DNA of 64,000 nucleotides, taken from NCBI GenBank assembly GCA_018673925.1, contig JABHBL010000102.1, forward strand, positions 62,001 through 126,000. The letters run 5' to 3'. The position numbers and the translations under genes are program-made. This stretch comes from Fidelibacterota bacterium. GTDB lineage: Bacteria > Fidelibacterota > UBA8477 > JABMPR01. The notes below the pieces were generated by a model. That model did no database searches and was not told the origin of the DNA. It worked only from the letters and a program-made list of their open reading frames with translations. Positions within the stretch are counted from its first letter, which is position 1, and each line of letters begins with the position of its first letter. Shown here piece by piece: positions 11,651 through 21,524 of this stretch.

Positions 11651-12088
11651 ATGAAAAAAGTAAAACTGAATAAAAGAATGGGATTGGGTCTACTGGTTTT
11701 CGCGCTCATTCTCGGTATAGCTGCTTGTAGCGCTCATCATGGTCCCCATGACATGGATCAAGCCAAAATGATGAAGCGGATTACCAAGAAACTCGACTTG
11801 AACGACATGCAACAGGGCAAGCTTCAGATTGTCCTTGAAAATGCATCAGTTTTTAAAGAGGGTATGCAGGTAAATCACACTGAGCTGGGCAGTTCATTGA
11901 ATCAAAACCTCAGGACCGCTCAATTGGATGTGGATGCACTAAACATGCAATTCGATGAAATTGAAACTGAGTTTAGTGCTTTTCGTAAGGCCATGGTCTC
12001 AGATTATGCTGAATTTCACGCCAGTCTTGATGACTCTCAGCGGGAAAAATTGGCTTCCAAGTTTGAGAAGATGACTAAACGGCATTGA
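11651..12088 (+). CDS. Spy/CpxP-like (LTXXQ-type) small lipoprotein
   Basis: MKKVKLNKRMGLGLLVFALILGIAACSAHHGPHDMDQ then a helical region. ATG at 11651 preferred over the track start at 11570. Confidence 0.65.
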   Translation: MKKVKLNKRMGLGLLVFALILGIAACSAHHGPHDMDQAKMMKRITKKLDLNDMQQGKLQIVLENASVFKEGMQVNHTELGSSLNQNLRTAQLDVDALNMQFDEIETEFSAFRKAMVSDYAEFHASLDDSQREKLASKFEKMTKRH

Positions 12089-12110
12089 TCTATCAGTATA
12101 AATAGCTTCA

Positions 12111-12150
12111 AAAAAAGAAGCCCCGACGATTCTGTCGGGGCTTCTTTTTT
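12111..12150. terminator. Bidirectional rho-independent terminator between convergent genes
   Basis: AAAAAAGAAGCCCCGACGATTCTGTCGGGGCTTCTTTTTT: 11-bp GC-rich stem, A-tract on one side and T-tract on the other. Confidence 0.93.
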
Positions 12151-12172
12151 ACATCCAATATCTTGACAGTAC

Positions 12173-13816
12173 TTATTTGTAATATTCCTTCAAATAATCC
12201 TGAACCATACGGGTTCCAGTAAACTGAACTCCAGTTTTTATAGATTCACGGACCATACCAAGCCATTTTGCCTGATCATCATAATAGGTGGGAATAACCT
12301 GCTCTTCCAGCAATCGATAGAGGTGGTCGGCATCTGCAGCATCATTGGCATTGTCGGCATCACCAATGGCCCAGCCATTCACACCATCTTCACAAGCTTC
12401 GGCCCACCAGCCATCCAGAATCGACAGATTGGGAACCCCGTTTAGAGTAGCTTTCATACCTGAGGTACCAGATGCTTCATTAGGACGGAGTGGCGTATTT
12501 AGCCAGACATCAACACCAGCGGTGATCAGATTGCCCAGCCACATGTTATAGTTTTCAAGGAAAACAATCTTCACATCCCCCAACAACTCTTTCGCCTGAA
12601 GCACGATCTCCTTGAGAATTTCTTTGCCATGATCATCACGGGGATGGGCTTTTCCAGCAAAGATGAATTGCACCTTGCCCTTGGCCAGCTTCACCAATCT
12701 TTCTTTATCATGAAAAATCAGTCGGGCGCGTTTGTATTCGGCTGCCCTTCTGGCAAAACCAATGGTCAATGTCTTATTGGCTAGAGCTCTCTGAGACTGC
12801 GAATTTGCATAATCGAGGAGGAATTTCTTTTGGCCGCGTCTGGCAAAAAGTAATTCCTCATCAGGAACCGAATCAATTTCCAGCAGCCGAGATGGATCTT
12901 CACGCCAACCGGGTAAATTCCGATCAAATACTTCTCTAAATATTTTGCCCACCCAGAATCTATGGAATACTCCATTTGTGACATGGCCAATTTTGAAATC
13001 AGGGAACTGCTCACGGGCAACGACACCGTGTAGGTCAGAAACCCCATTGGCACTGCGGCTGAAATAGAGCCCCAGCTCAGTCATATGTACCCGACTATTA
13101 AGTACCATGGATGGCAACTTCAGATCCTTTGGCAACAGATCACCAATCAGTCGTGTGACTCTATCTGCAGCGAAGTGATCGTGACCAGCCGCTACAGGTG
13201 TGTGAGTAGTGAAATGACAGCGTTTTCGCACTTCATCTTCATCACCGTTGAATTCTTTGAGGAGTTCCAGAGTAAGAAAAGAACAGTGCCCTTCATTCAT
13301 GTGATAGGTCGAAAAATCTTTGTAACCAAGATTGCGAAGGGCACGGATGCCGGCAAATCCCAGAACTGCCTCCTGGAGGATGCGATGATCCTTACCACCA
13401 GCATAGAGTCTCAAAGTAATCCTGCGATCATCTTCCTCGTTGCAGTCTACATCAGTATCGAGCAAAAGAACATCTATGGGAGTGCCATTTATTCCCACAA
13501 AGGTGTATTTCCAGACCTCTACACAGACTTCTCTACCTCTAAGGGGGAGCGTGATGGTCCCATCTAGTTTTTCCAGAAGTGGATCCGGCTCAAATCGAGG
13601 ATAAATTTCCGTCTGATTGCCCTCTTCATCCATTCTTTGTTTGAAATAGCCCTCTTTGTACATCAGGGTGACAGCAACCATGTTTACATCTAAATCTGCG
13701 GCAGCCTTAATGTGGTCACCGGCTAATATTCCAAGTCCCCCACTATATGTGTGCAGACTTGGAGAAATCCCGATTTCTGCACTGAAATAAGCTACAGTGG
13801 CTTGAGTATTTGACAT
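12173..13816 (-). CDS. glgP: Alpha-glucan (glycogen) phosphorylase, GT35
   Basis: AEIGISPSLHTYSGGLGILAGDH; PLP region NEASGTSGMKATLNGVPNLSILDGWWAE. Confidence 0.9.
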   Translation of the reverse strand: MSNTQATVAYFSAEIGISPSLHTYSGGLGILAGDHIKAAADLDVNMVAVTLMYKEGYFKQRMDEEGNQTEIYPRFEPDPLLEKLDGTITLPLRGREVCVEVWKYTFVGINGTPIDVLLLDTDVDCNEEDDRRITLRLYAGGKDHRILQEAVLGFAGIRALRNLGYKDFSTYHMNEGHCSFLTLELLKEFNGDEDEVRKRCHFTTHTPVAAGHDHFAADRVTRLIGDLLPKDLKLPSMVLNSRVHMTELGLYFSRSANGVSDLHGVVAREQFPDFKIGHVTNGVFHRFWVGKIFREVFDRNLPGWREDPSRLLEIDSVPDEELLFARRGQKKFLLDYANSQSQRALANKTLTIGFARRAAEYKRARLIFHDKERLVKLAKGKVQFIFAGKAHPRDDHGKEILKEIVLQAKELLGDVKIVFLENYNMWLGNLITAGVDVWLNTPLRPNEASGTSGMKATLNGVPNLSILDGWWAEACEDGVNGWAIGDADNANDAADADHLYRLLEEQVIPTYYDDQAKWLGMVRESIKTGVQFTGTRMVQDYLKEYYK

Positions 13817-13828
13817 TTATTCCTCGTG

Positions 13829-15898
13829 TTATTTAAATTTATTTATGTTCAGGAGGAGCCCCAATTCAAGAGACTCTCCCGGGTTAAGCTTCAATTTCCA
13901 GTGTGGCATTAAGGCAGAAGCTTGATAGACTCGCTCAAAACCAGCTTCTGACATTGAGATTGTTTCAATGGGTGAGCGCCATAATTGACACTCCTCTCCA
14001 AAGTCCATATTTATTTTGAAATTATCCCACTCATTTATGAGGGAGACATTTTGAACATCCCCGTGTTCACCATGACTATTCAGTGAGCCCACTGGTTTAC
14101 CATTTACCTGATAGTAGCGATCTGGACTATCTCCACCGAGGAGTCCGAAATTCATTTCTAGACCATAAAGCTGGTCAATGGTGGTCTCACCAGTGTTAGA
14201 AATCTTTATTTTTACTGATAAATTGTTGTGATGCAGCTCTACTTTTTTTTCGATTTGAATTTGGGACGTATCAATCTTTCCAATGCTAATGATCTGCACC
14301 CCAGCTTCATCCTGTTGGACTTGACTAGACTGGATGGCCAGGTTTTCCTGCAAATTTCCTCGATAATGCAAATCTTGAGATTGACTGCTGTCAAAAACGT
14401 GATCAATGAGTCCATGACGTCTATAGCCATCTATAAATAATTTATCCTGAAGACCTTCTTCCTTGGTCAACACAATATCATGGATGGAACCGTTGGTGTT
14501 TCCGCCATTACCGGCTAGAGCAAGTTTCTCATGATAATGTTCCGAATAGCGCTGGAGGTAATTGGTCACATTGAAATAGGCAGGAAGCCAATCGATCTCT
14601 CGGATATGACCTTTATCAGCGGAAATAAAAAGTTGGATGTTATCAGACCGGAGCCGGTATTCCTTGACCCCATCACTATCAAGATCAACCAAACCAGGTA
14701 ACTTTCCCCCTGCAGCAAGAAATTTTTCTTCAGCTTTGAGTAAGTGTTCATATATGGCATGACGAAGATGTGGAAGATATAGTCCTCCAAAGACCCCGTG
14801 CCAATATGCACAGTTGCACTGAGCACGATAAAGATCATCTCTCAGGTCTGCTGGGACTCCACCCTTACTTTCCAATTGGTCCAGATTCAGGGAAAGAAAT
14901 TGAACACGTTTCTGCATCCAGTTTGACTCGGGGTATTTGGTGAAAAAATTGCGCCACATACCACCCTTGATAAAGGGTCGACTTTCATCAGCCCTACCTT
15001 GATTTTCAAGGTCATGAACAAAATGATCCATCCGACGTCCTAGATCGGTGGGCAGTGTCCACTGAGACATCTCAAAATATGAGGATGTGGGTATATAAAC
15101 CAGGTCACGAGGGATGTGATTTGAATGATACTGTTTAAATGTTGTGGTGGTGAGCCAGTCAGAATTTTCGCTGACCAGCGTCAGAAATCTTTCCAGCCAT
15201 TTCTGGCCATAAACGGTTTCCCAGGTGCCTGGCCAGATACCAAATTTTTCCCCATCATCAGCCATAACCACCAGACTGTCACCGTCATCCGTAGCATAAC
15301 TTTTCAGGATATCAATCGCGACCTGAGGATCTTCAAAGGGCATGGCGTAGCGCATTTTTTGACTGATTGGAAATACGCTAAGAACTTTACCTTCTTGCTC
15401 GGTGTAGTAATATCCATTTAAATTTTCGGGGTCAGCGCCTGTGGTTAGAAAGTGGTAGTCATCTACTACCATATAATCAATATCGGCCTTGTTTAGGCTT
15501 TGTGCCAGGTGTGGTTCCCACACGCGTTCAGTAAGCCAGTTACCCTTAATTTCATAATCCATTCGCTGTAACGCCCAGTCGTTCATTTTCTTGATTTGAC
15601 CGACCTGATCTGCTTCAGGAATCATTGCCAGGATAGGTTCATAAAATCCGCCACCCAGTACTTCAATATTACCTCGATCTACCAGCTTTTTGAATAAACC
15701 CAAAACATCGGGACGATTTCCCTCTAGCCATTCAATGAGAGATCCACTGAAGTGAAAGGCCATACTGATATCTGGAAATTTTTCCAGTACTTGTAGAAAT
15801 GGTAAGTAGGAGCGGTCACATGCATCATGAAAGACATGATCAAAATTTCCAACGGGTTGGTGGTTATGAATTCCAAAAATAAATTGGACTTTTTTCAT
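13829..15898 (-). CDS. GH57 family alpha-amylase / 4-alpha-glucanotransferase
   Basis: IFGIHNHQPVGNF, WLTERVWEPH, VMADDGEKFGIWPGT, plus a C-terminal beta-rich domain. Confidence 0.88.
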   Translation of the reverse strand: MKKVQFIFGIHNHQPVGNFDHVFHDACDRSYLPFLQVLEKFPDISMAFHFSGSLIEWLEGNRPDVLGLFKKLVDRGNIEVLGGGFYEPILAMIPEADQVGQIKKMNDWALQRMDYEIKGNWLTERVWEPHLAQSLNKADIDYMVVDDYHFLTTGADPENLNGYYYTEQEGKVLSVFPISQKMRYAMPFEDPQVAIDILKSYATDDGDSLVVMADDGEKFGIWPGTWETVYGQKWLERFLTLVSENSDWLTTTTFKQYHSNHIPRDLVYIPTSSYFEMSQWTLPTDLGRRMDHFVHDLENQGRADESRPFIKGGMWRNFFTKYPESNWMQKRVQFLSLNLDQLESKGGVPADLRDDLYRAQCNCAYWHGVFGGLYLPHLRHAIYEHLLKAEEKFLAAGGKLPGLVDLDSDGVKEYRLRSDNIQLFISADKGHIREIDWLPAYFNVTNYLQRYSEHYHEKLALAGNGGNTNGSIHDIVLTKEEGLQDKLFIDGYRRHGLIDHVFDSSQSQDLHYRGNLQENLAIQSSQVQQDEAGVQIISIGKIDTSQIQIEKKVELHHNNLSVKIKISNTGETTIDQLYGLEMNFGLLGGDSPDRYYQVNGKPVGSLNSHGEHGDVQNVSLINEWDNFKINMDFGEECQLWRSPIETISMSEAGFERVYQASALMPHWKLKLNPGESLELGLLLNINKFK

Positions 15899-15952
15899 TC
15901 TTTACATTTCCCAGCTAAAACAGATTGAAATATTAATCTTTTTTAAATAACA

Positions 15953-15978
15953 GAGCCGGTCGTACAAACGACCGGCTC
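15953..15978 (-). terminator. Stem-loop terminator after gap
   Basis: GAGCCGGTCGT-acaa-ACGACCGGCTC, perfect 11-bp stem; weak T-rich tail on the minus strand. Confidence 0.75.
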
Positions 15979-16001
15979 CAATTATCATAAAAGGATATTA
16001 C

Positions 16002-17003
16002 TTACATACCCTTGAACAAATTGATCAAGTCAACAACACGGTTTGAATAACCCCATTCGTTGTCATACCAGTTCAATGTCTTAACAATTCGGTTGCTAAC
16101 TACTCGCGTATATGATGCATCATATATAGAGGAGTAGGGATTTCCAATGATGTCAGAAGAAACCAGATGGTTTTCGCTATACTCGAGGACATCCTTGAGA
16201 CGATCCGTTTTGGTGGCCTCAAGAACAGCGGCATTGATATCTTCAACCGTTACGTTACGGTTCAATTCAACAATGAGATCCACTACAGAACCATCCGCAA
16301 CAGGAACACGAGCTGCAATACCATCCAACTTACCCTTGAGTTCTGGGAGCACCTTGCCTACTGCACGAGCAGCGCCCGTGGTTGTAGGAATGATATTCTC
16401 AGCAGCAGCACGGCTACGACGCCAGTCTGAGTGAGGAACATCAGCAAGACGCTGATCATTGGTATAGGCATGGGTTGTAGTCATCACACCTTCAACGATA
16501 CCAAAGGCATCATTGAGCACTTTAGCCATTGGAGCTAAACAGTTGGTTGTACAACTGGCGTTGGATACAATTCTATGCTCTGGTTTCAGACCATCTTCAT
16601 TTACACCCAGAACCACTGTATAATCCACGTCATCCTTTGAAGGAACCGTCAGAATCACGCGTTTTGCACCAGCGGTTAAATGCTGAGTAAGGGATTCTTT
16701 GGTTCTAAAGACACCTGTTGCTTCAATAACAACATCGATATCCAGTTCTTTCCATGGCAAATCTGCAGGGTTACGCTCACAGATCATTTTTACAGTATCA
16801 TTTGATGTATGCAGAACATCATCTTTCAAGTGAACTGAAGCATCGCCAAAACCACCCATAACCGTGTCATATTTAAGCAAATATGCCAGGGCTTCGCGTT
16901 CGAACAAGTCATTGATGGCAACAACGTTGATATCATCACGTTTATCTAAAATACGAAATACGGAACGACCGATGCGGCCGAATCCATTAATTGCTACTCT
17001 CAT
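16002..17003 (-). CDS. gap: Glyceraldehyde-3-phosphate dehydrogenase, type I (canonical)
   Basis: AINGFGRIGR, catalytic SNASCTTNCLAP, TTTHAYTNDQ, RVPVADGSVVDL, WYDNEWGYSNRVVDL. Confidence 0.97.
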   Translation of the reverse strand: MRVAINGFGRIGRSVFRILDKRDDINVVAINDLFEREALAYLLKYDTVMGGFGDASVHLKDDVLHTSNDTVKMICERNPADLPWKELDIDVVIEATGVFRTKESLTQHLTAGAKRVILTVPSKDDVDYTVVLGVNEDGLKPEHRIVSNASCTTNCLAPMAKVLNDAFGIVEGVMTTTHAYTNDQRLADVPHSDWRRSRAAAENIIPTTTGAARAVGKVLPELKGKLDGIAARVPVADGSVVDLIVELNRNVTVEDINAAVLEATKTDRLKDVLEYSENHLVSSDIIGNPYSSIYDASYTRVVSNRIVKTLNWYDNEWGYSNRVVDLINLFKGM

Positions 17004-18016
17004 GCAGCACCTCCTTCTACCCCAAGCTTACCATAAGCAAGAGCTAGATCGACTAGACGCCCGGCCTGGCCAAGACTGTTATCATACCAACTTAGAGTCT
17101 TCACCATTCGTATACTTGATTTCATAGTACCCTTGGTATCAAAAAGCAAACTATGGGCATTACCTATCACATCACTTGAGACGATGGGATCTTCTGTAAT
17201 TTCAATATATCCAGCCAATGATTCGGCGGCTTTGCGCATGGCATCATTAACCTCTTCAGCAGTAGTCTCACCTTTGGTTAGGACACAGGTCAGATCAAGA
17301 AGTGATCCCATTGGTACGGGAACATTCAAGGCTGAGCCTTCAATTTTACCTTTAAAACGAGGTAAAATCTGCTCCATCCAATAGGGACTGATGTTGACAT
17401 TAGGAATGATGTTTTCAGCGGCTGAACGACTACGTCTAAAGTCTGAGGCAGCAGTGTCACGCAATGGCTGATCACTGGTATAAGCATGAATTGTGGTCAT
17501 CATGGCAGATTCAATACCAAATGCTTTATCAAGAATATCCAGCATCAAAGCCAGGGCATTTGTAGTAGCTGATGCGGCAGATACAAGTTTGTCGCTTGCT
17601 TTAATTGTTTCATCATTGACACCCATGACGATCACACGATCAATATCATCCAGTGGAAGTGCCCCAAGAATAACACGCTTGGCGCCTGAATCTAGGTGAG
17701 CCTGCATATTTTCACGTGTGCGGTATTTATGGGTTGAATCAATGACGATATCAACATCAAAAGCGTCCCATGGAACATCTTTTGGTGCTACACCATGGAT
17801 GAGACGAGCCTTCTGATCGCCAACAACAAGATAATTCCCCTCAAGTTCTGCGTCTACTGGATCTCTTCCATCGTTTTTTAGCAAATAGTGCAAGATATCG
17901 GATCGACCAATATCACTAATTGCTACGACTTCCATTTCAGGCTGGTTTAAGCTTAAGCGATAGACATCTCTACCGATCTCGCCAAATCCCATCAGCCCGA
18001 CTCTAATTTTACTCAT
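17000..18016 (-). CDS. GAPDH-like paralogue lacking the catalytic cysteine (probable pseudoenzyme)
   Basis: GAPDH fold throughout (LMGFGEIGRDVYR, TTIHAYTSDQPLRD, RRSRSAAENIIP, WYDNSLGQAGRLVDL), but the active-site motif is SAASATTNALAL. 4-bp overlap with canonical gap. Confidence 0.9.
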   Translation of the reverse strand: MSKIRVGLMGFGEIGRDVYRLSLNQPEMEVVAISDIGRSDILHYLLKNDGRDPVDAELEGNYLVVGDQKARLIHGVAPKDVPWDAFDVDIVIDSTHKYRTRENMQAHLDSGAKRVILGALPLDDIDRVIVMGVNDETIKASDKLVSAASATTNALALMLDILDKAFGIESAMMTTIHAYTSDQPLRDTAASDFRRSRSAAENIIPNVNISPYWMEQILPRFKGKIEGSALNVPVPMGSLLDLTCVLTKGETTAEEVNDAMRKAAESLAGYIEITEDPIVSSDVIGNAHSLLFDTKGTMKSSIRMVKTLSWYDNSLGQAGRLVDLALAYGKLGVEGGAA

Positions 18017-18086
18017 AGAACGTGCCTCCGTTTCGATCCCTGTTCAAGAGGGAGCGATTGTTAAAGGTTATATATAATTTCAATTC

Positions 18087-18920
18087 TCAATGCTTCTTTA
18101 GGTGAATAATTGCTTCGTGATCTTCACTTAAAAGATCATCCAAATTGTGTATTTCTCCATGGAGCATATCCGTGATTACTGGATTCATATCGAGCTCGTA
18201 ACGCTGCCCAAAAAGTGTGAGATCCAAGATGATATAATTGAGCGCTATAGCAACAATGGCCGAATTTCTGGTCCAGGCAACCTTATTGGTTGGTAGCATT
18301 TCCACGCCACCCAGGAGTGCAGAATCATGATCAACTACCAATAATATTTTGCTGCTCCAGACGTCCTCAAGACGACGACTATCCAAATTGTAGGCGAATA
18401 CCGTCCCCACATCGATGGGAAGATCACAAAAGGAAAAAATGACTATGTTGACACCGCGTCTTTCCGCCTCCACGAGATCATCATGGAGCTTATTATACTC
18501 AGTGAGCCAGATGGACAGATAAACAGATTTTTCAGCATTTTTGATCATATGTCTCGCACGATCAATCATGCTGTCATATCCACGAATATTCCAGAGGTCT
18601 CCTACTTCAAGATCCGTATTGACATTCTTCAGGGAATCTTTAAGCGTATCCAGATTGGTGGTGAAGTTGTTCTCCAAAACATCGAAAAGATGATCAGGAG
18701 GTAGTGGGATATAACGAGTAGGGTTTGAATCCACACAACTCACCATACCTGTACTTTCCAGGCGTTTTAGGATCTCATAAATCGCCGACCGCGGAATTCC
18801 CGACTTGCCACTAATCTCATATCCAGTAGCTGGATTATTCTTTAAAAGACTTAGATAAGTTTTGGCTTCGTTGGATGTAAATCCGAATGACTTGAGGGCA
18901 GGAAGTAGCTTTTCATTCAT
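18087..18920 (-). CDS. TrmB-like transcriptional regulator
   Basis: N-terminal winged helix FGFTSNEAKTYLSLLKNNPATGYEISGKSGIPRSAIYEILKRLESTGMV with a PLD-like C-terminal region. Confidence 0.85.
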   Translation of the reverse strand: MNEKLLPALKSFGFTSNEAKTYLSLLKNNPATGYEISGKSGIPRSAIYEILKRLESTGMVSCVDSNPTRYIPLPPDHLFDVLENNFTTNLDTLKDSLKNVNTDLEVGDLWNIRGYDSMIDRARHMIKNAEKSVYLSIWLTEYNKLHDDLVEAERRGVNIVIFSFCDLPIDVGTVFAYNLDSRRLEDVWSSKILLVVDHDSALLGGVEMLPTNKVAWTRNSAIVAIALNYIILDLTLFGQRYELDMNPVITDMLHGEIHNLDDLLSEDHEAIIHLKKH

Positions 18921-19068
18921 TAGCGTGTCTCACTTCTTAGTTACGCTTAATATATTCTCCAATTATGGTGTGCATAGCATTTTTTAGAGGCATAAAATTA
19001 TTTCTTCAAGAAAGCTGAATTGCTCGTTTTCCTTTCATCAGTCTGGGCAACACAATACATTGCTGGCC

Positions 19069-21342
19069 ATGAAAAAATTCACCACCCTCATCACACACTA
19101 TCCAAAGACCATCATATTTATAAATCTTCTGGTAATTACCCTTTTATCTCTTCCTATATATAGAATTAACATTAATCCTGATCTACAGGCCTTGATTCCC
19201 GCTGATGATCCAGATGTCATCAGGATGGAAGAACTCGAAGAAGAATTTGGTGGACTGGATGTCATTTTAATCAGCTACCATGCTGATGATGTATTTTCTG
19301 GTGAAGGTCTGGAGATGATTGACAACTTGACCTACGATCTGGAAGCCCTACCCCAAATTGATCATATCATTAGCCTGACCAATTATGAATCCATAACCAG
19401 TGATGATGAGTCCATGACTGTGGATAAATTCGTACAAGATTTTCCTCAGACTCAGACCGAGAGTGATTCACTGGCGAGAAGTGCCATTGCAGATCCTATG
19501 TTGGGCAGATTACTGGTGTCCGATGATCGTGAATATACAGCCATCATCATCTACTCAAATCCAGATGCTGATGAAGTCACAACCGTTGATACTCTGAAAA
19601 CGGTTCTACGCCCTTATCAAGAAGCGAACCATGATTTGAGATTAGGTGGTATGCCTGTCATAAGATCCCAGATATCAGAAGATATCGGCCACGATACTCG
19701 CACATTCATTCCTGCAGGCATGGTTTTGATCGCTTTGCTGCTATATTTCAGTTTCCGGTCCCGCCGCGGCGTAGCTCTACCGGTTCTTGTGGTTCTATTA
19801 TCGATTATGGGCACCCTGGGCCTCATGTCCTGGTTTGGACTCATGCTGTCTGTGATATCCAGTATTATGCCCATCATGCTCATTGCTGTAGCCAGCGCTT
19901 ACGGTATTCATATCATTACTCGCTATTTTGAAGATTGTGCTGTGTTGCCCGATGATGCAACCAACAAAGAAGTTGTGACCAGTGTCATCGAGCATATGAT
20001 GAGACCCTTGTTCCTGGCTGGTCTTACCACAGTAATTGGATTTTTATCTTTGCTCTCCCACATTTTACCCGCCTCCAGAGAGGTTGGCGTACTAACTGCC
20101 TTTGGTGTTGTGTTAGCATTTGGTATATCGATTACCTTTATCCCTGCAGTGCTGGTCCTGACCAAAAAACCAAGTTCAGATAGACAAGATAAGAATACTG
20201 CAAATCGATTACTCTCAAGAATTTTAGTAAGCATGGGACGACTGGTTTTCCATCACCGCAATATCATATTCGTAGCATTTGCTTTGATTACAATTATCGC
20301 AGCCATCGGCATTCCCAAAGTCGAGTTAGACAGTAATCCCCTCAATTATTATAGTCCGGAATCCAACGTTCGGGTGATCAACAATATCATTGAAGAACGT
20401 TTTGGTGGAAGCACCACCATGTCGGTTGTAGTTGAGGGAGACATAAAGTCCCCTGATGTGTTAAATCAGATAGATCAGATTCAAAAATTTCTTGGAGGTC
20501 GCGACGGAGTTGGCTACACGCTGGCCATTACTGATTTTGTAAAACTAATGAATCAGTCCATGAACGGTGGAGACCCTGCCTTTTATACCATTCCAGATTC
20601 CCGTCAATTGGTTTCTCAATACCTGTTATTGTACTCCTGGGAATCCAGCGATGGATATCTGGATTCTTATGTGGATTATGATTATCAGACTGCACAAATC
20701 GTGGTTCGACTGAATACCATGGATGTGTATTACATGGTGGATCTCCAGGAGGAGTTAAATCAATTCCTCAACGATAACATCCAGGTGGACAATCAGCCTA
20801 AGAGTGAGGGTTATGCTGTGCTGCTCGGGAACTTGATGCCCATGATGGTAAAGGGACAAATACGGAGTCTGGTATTGTCGGTCATCTTTGCTGCCCTAGT
20901 GACTGGTCTCGTCTTCAGATCATTATCAGCAGCGCTCATCAGTGCCATGCCCCTGGCTTTTGCTATAGCAGGCGTCTTCGGCTTGATGGGATATTTAGGG
21001 ATTTATTTGAATACGGCGACATCCATGCTTAGCTCAATTATGATCGGTATTGGCATTGATTATACTATTCACTTTTTGTTCCGCTTCAGAACTGAAATCC
21101 GCAAAGGACTCAGCGATGAAGAGGCCATTGTTAAAACCCTAAGTACTACCGGTCAGGGTATCATTATTAATGGATTCTCTGTGATGATGGGATTTGCAGT
21201 ATGCATGCTGTCTACCTTTATCCCCATATATTTCTTTGGCTGGCTGATTTCAGTCTCTATTTTCATGTGTTTGATTGCTGCTCTGACGCTGCTGCCCCTG
21301 GTGCTGATTCTTACCCGTCCGAAATTCATATTTAATAGATAA
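19069..21342 (+). CDS. RND/MMPL-superfamily exporter (COG1033-like)
   Basis: Two repeated 6-TM halves, ASAYGIHIITRYFED and GIGIDYTIHFLFRFR. ATG at 19069 preferred over the upstream TTG. Confidence 0.88.
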   Translation: MKKFTTLITHYPKTIIFINLLVITLLSLPIYRININPDLQALIPADDPDVIRMEELEEEFGGLDVILISYHADDVFSGEGLEMIDNLTYDLEALPQIDHIISLTNYESITSDDESMTVDKFVQDFPQTQTESDSLARSAIADPMLGRLLVSDDREYTAIIIYSNPDADEVTTVDTLKTVLRPYQEANHDLRLGGMPVIRSQISEDIGHDTRTFIPAGMVLIALLLYFSFRSRRGVALPVLVVLLSIMGTLGLMSWFGLMLSVISSIMPIMLIAVASAYGIHIITRYFEDCAVLPDDATNKEVVTSVIEHMMRPLFLAGLTTVIGFLSLLSHILPASREVGVLTAFGVVLAFGISITFIPAVLVLTKKPSSDRQDKNTANRLLSRILVSMGRLVFHHRNIIFVAFALITIIAAIGIPKVELDSNPLNYYSPESNVRVINNIIEERFGGSTTMSVVVEGDIKSPDVLNQIDQIQKFLGGRDGVGYTLAITDFVKLMNQSMNGGDPAFYTIPDSRQLVSQYLLLYSWESSDGYLDSYVDYDYQTAQIVVRLNTMDVYYMVDLQEELNQFLNDNIQVDNQPKSEGYAVLLGNLMPMMVKGQIRSLVLSVIFAALVTGLVFRSLSAALISAMPLAFAIAGVFGLMGYLGIYLNTATSMLSSIMIGIGIDYTIHFLFRFRTEIRKGLSDEEAIVKTLSTTGQGIIINGFSVMMGFAVCMLSTFIPIYFFGWLISVSIFMCLIAALTLLPLVLILTRPKFIFNR

Positions 21343-21380
21343 AACTCCCTAAACCTTTCCTGCTTATAGGATAATATTTT

Positions 21381-21457
21381 GGTACCCCGAGCTGAGCCAA
21401 GGGGTACAGCTTCATTCTTCGGCAAAATCAATATCCCTCGACTCCGCTGGGGATGAC
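21381..21457. repeat. Dispersed palindromic (REP-like) repeat
   Basis: GTACCCC-gagctgagccaa-GGGGTAC followed by ATCCC-tcgactccgct-GGGGA; non-coding, between two plus-strand genes. Confidence 0.5.
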
Positions 21458-21524
21458 GATTCTTATGATCTTTTCTTCGGATTTCTCCTTGCAACAATTC
21501 CTTCATTCGTTAGATTGGAAACGT

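Noticed and set aside
13085-13567. 160-aa plus-strand ORF
   Set aside because: Antisense shadow of the glucan phosphorylase; no recognisable features.
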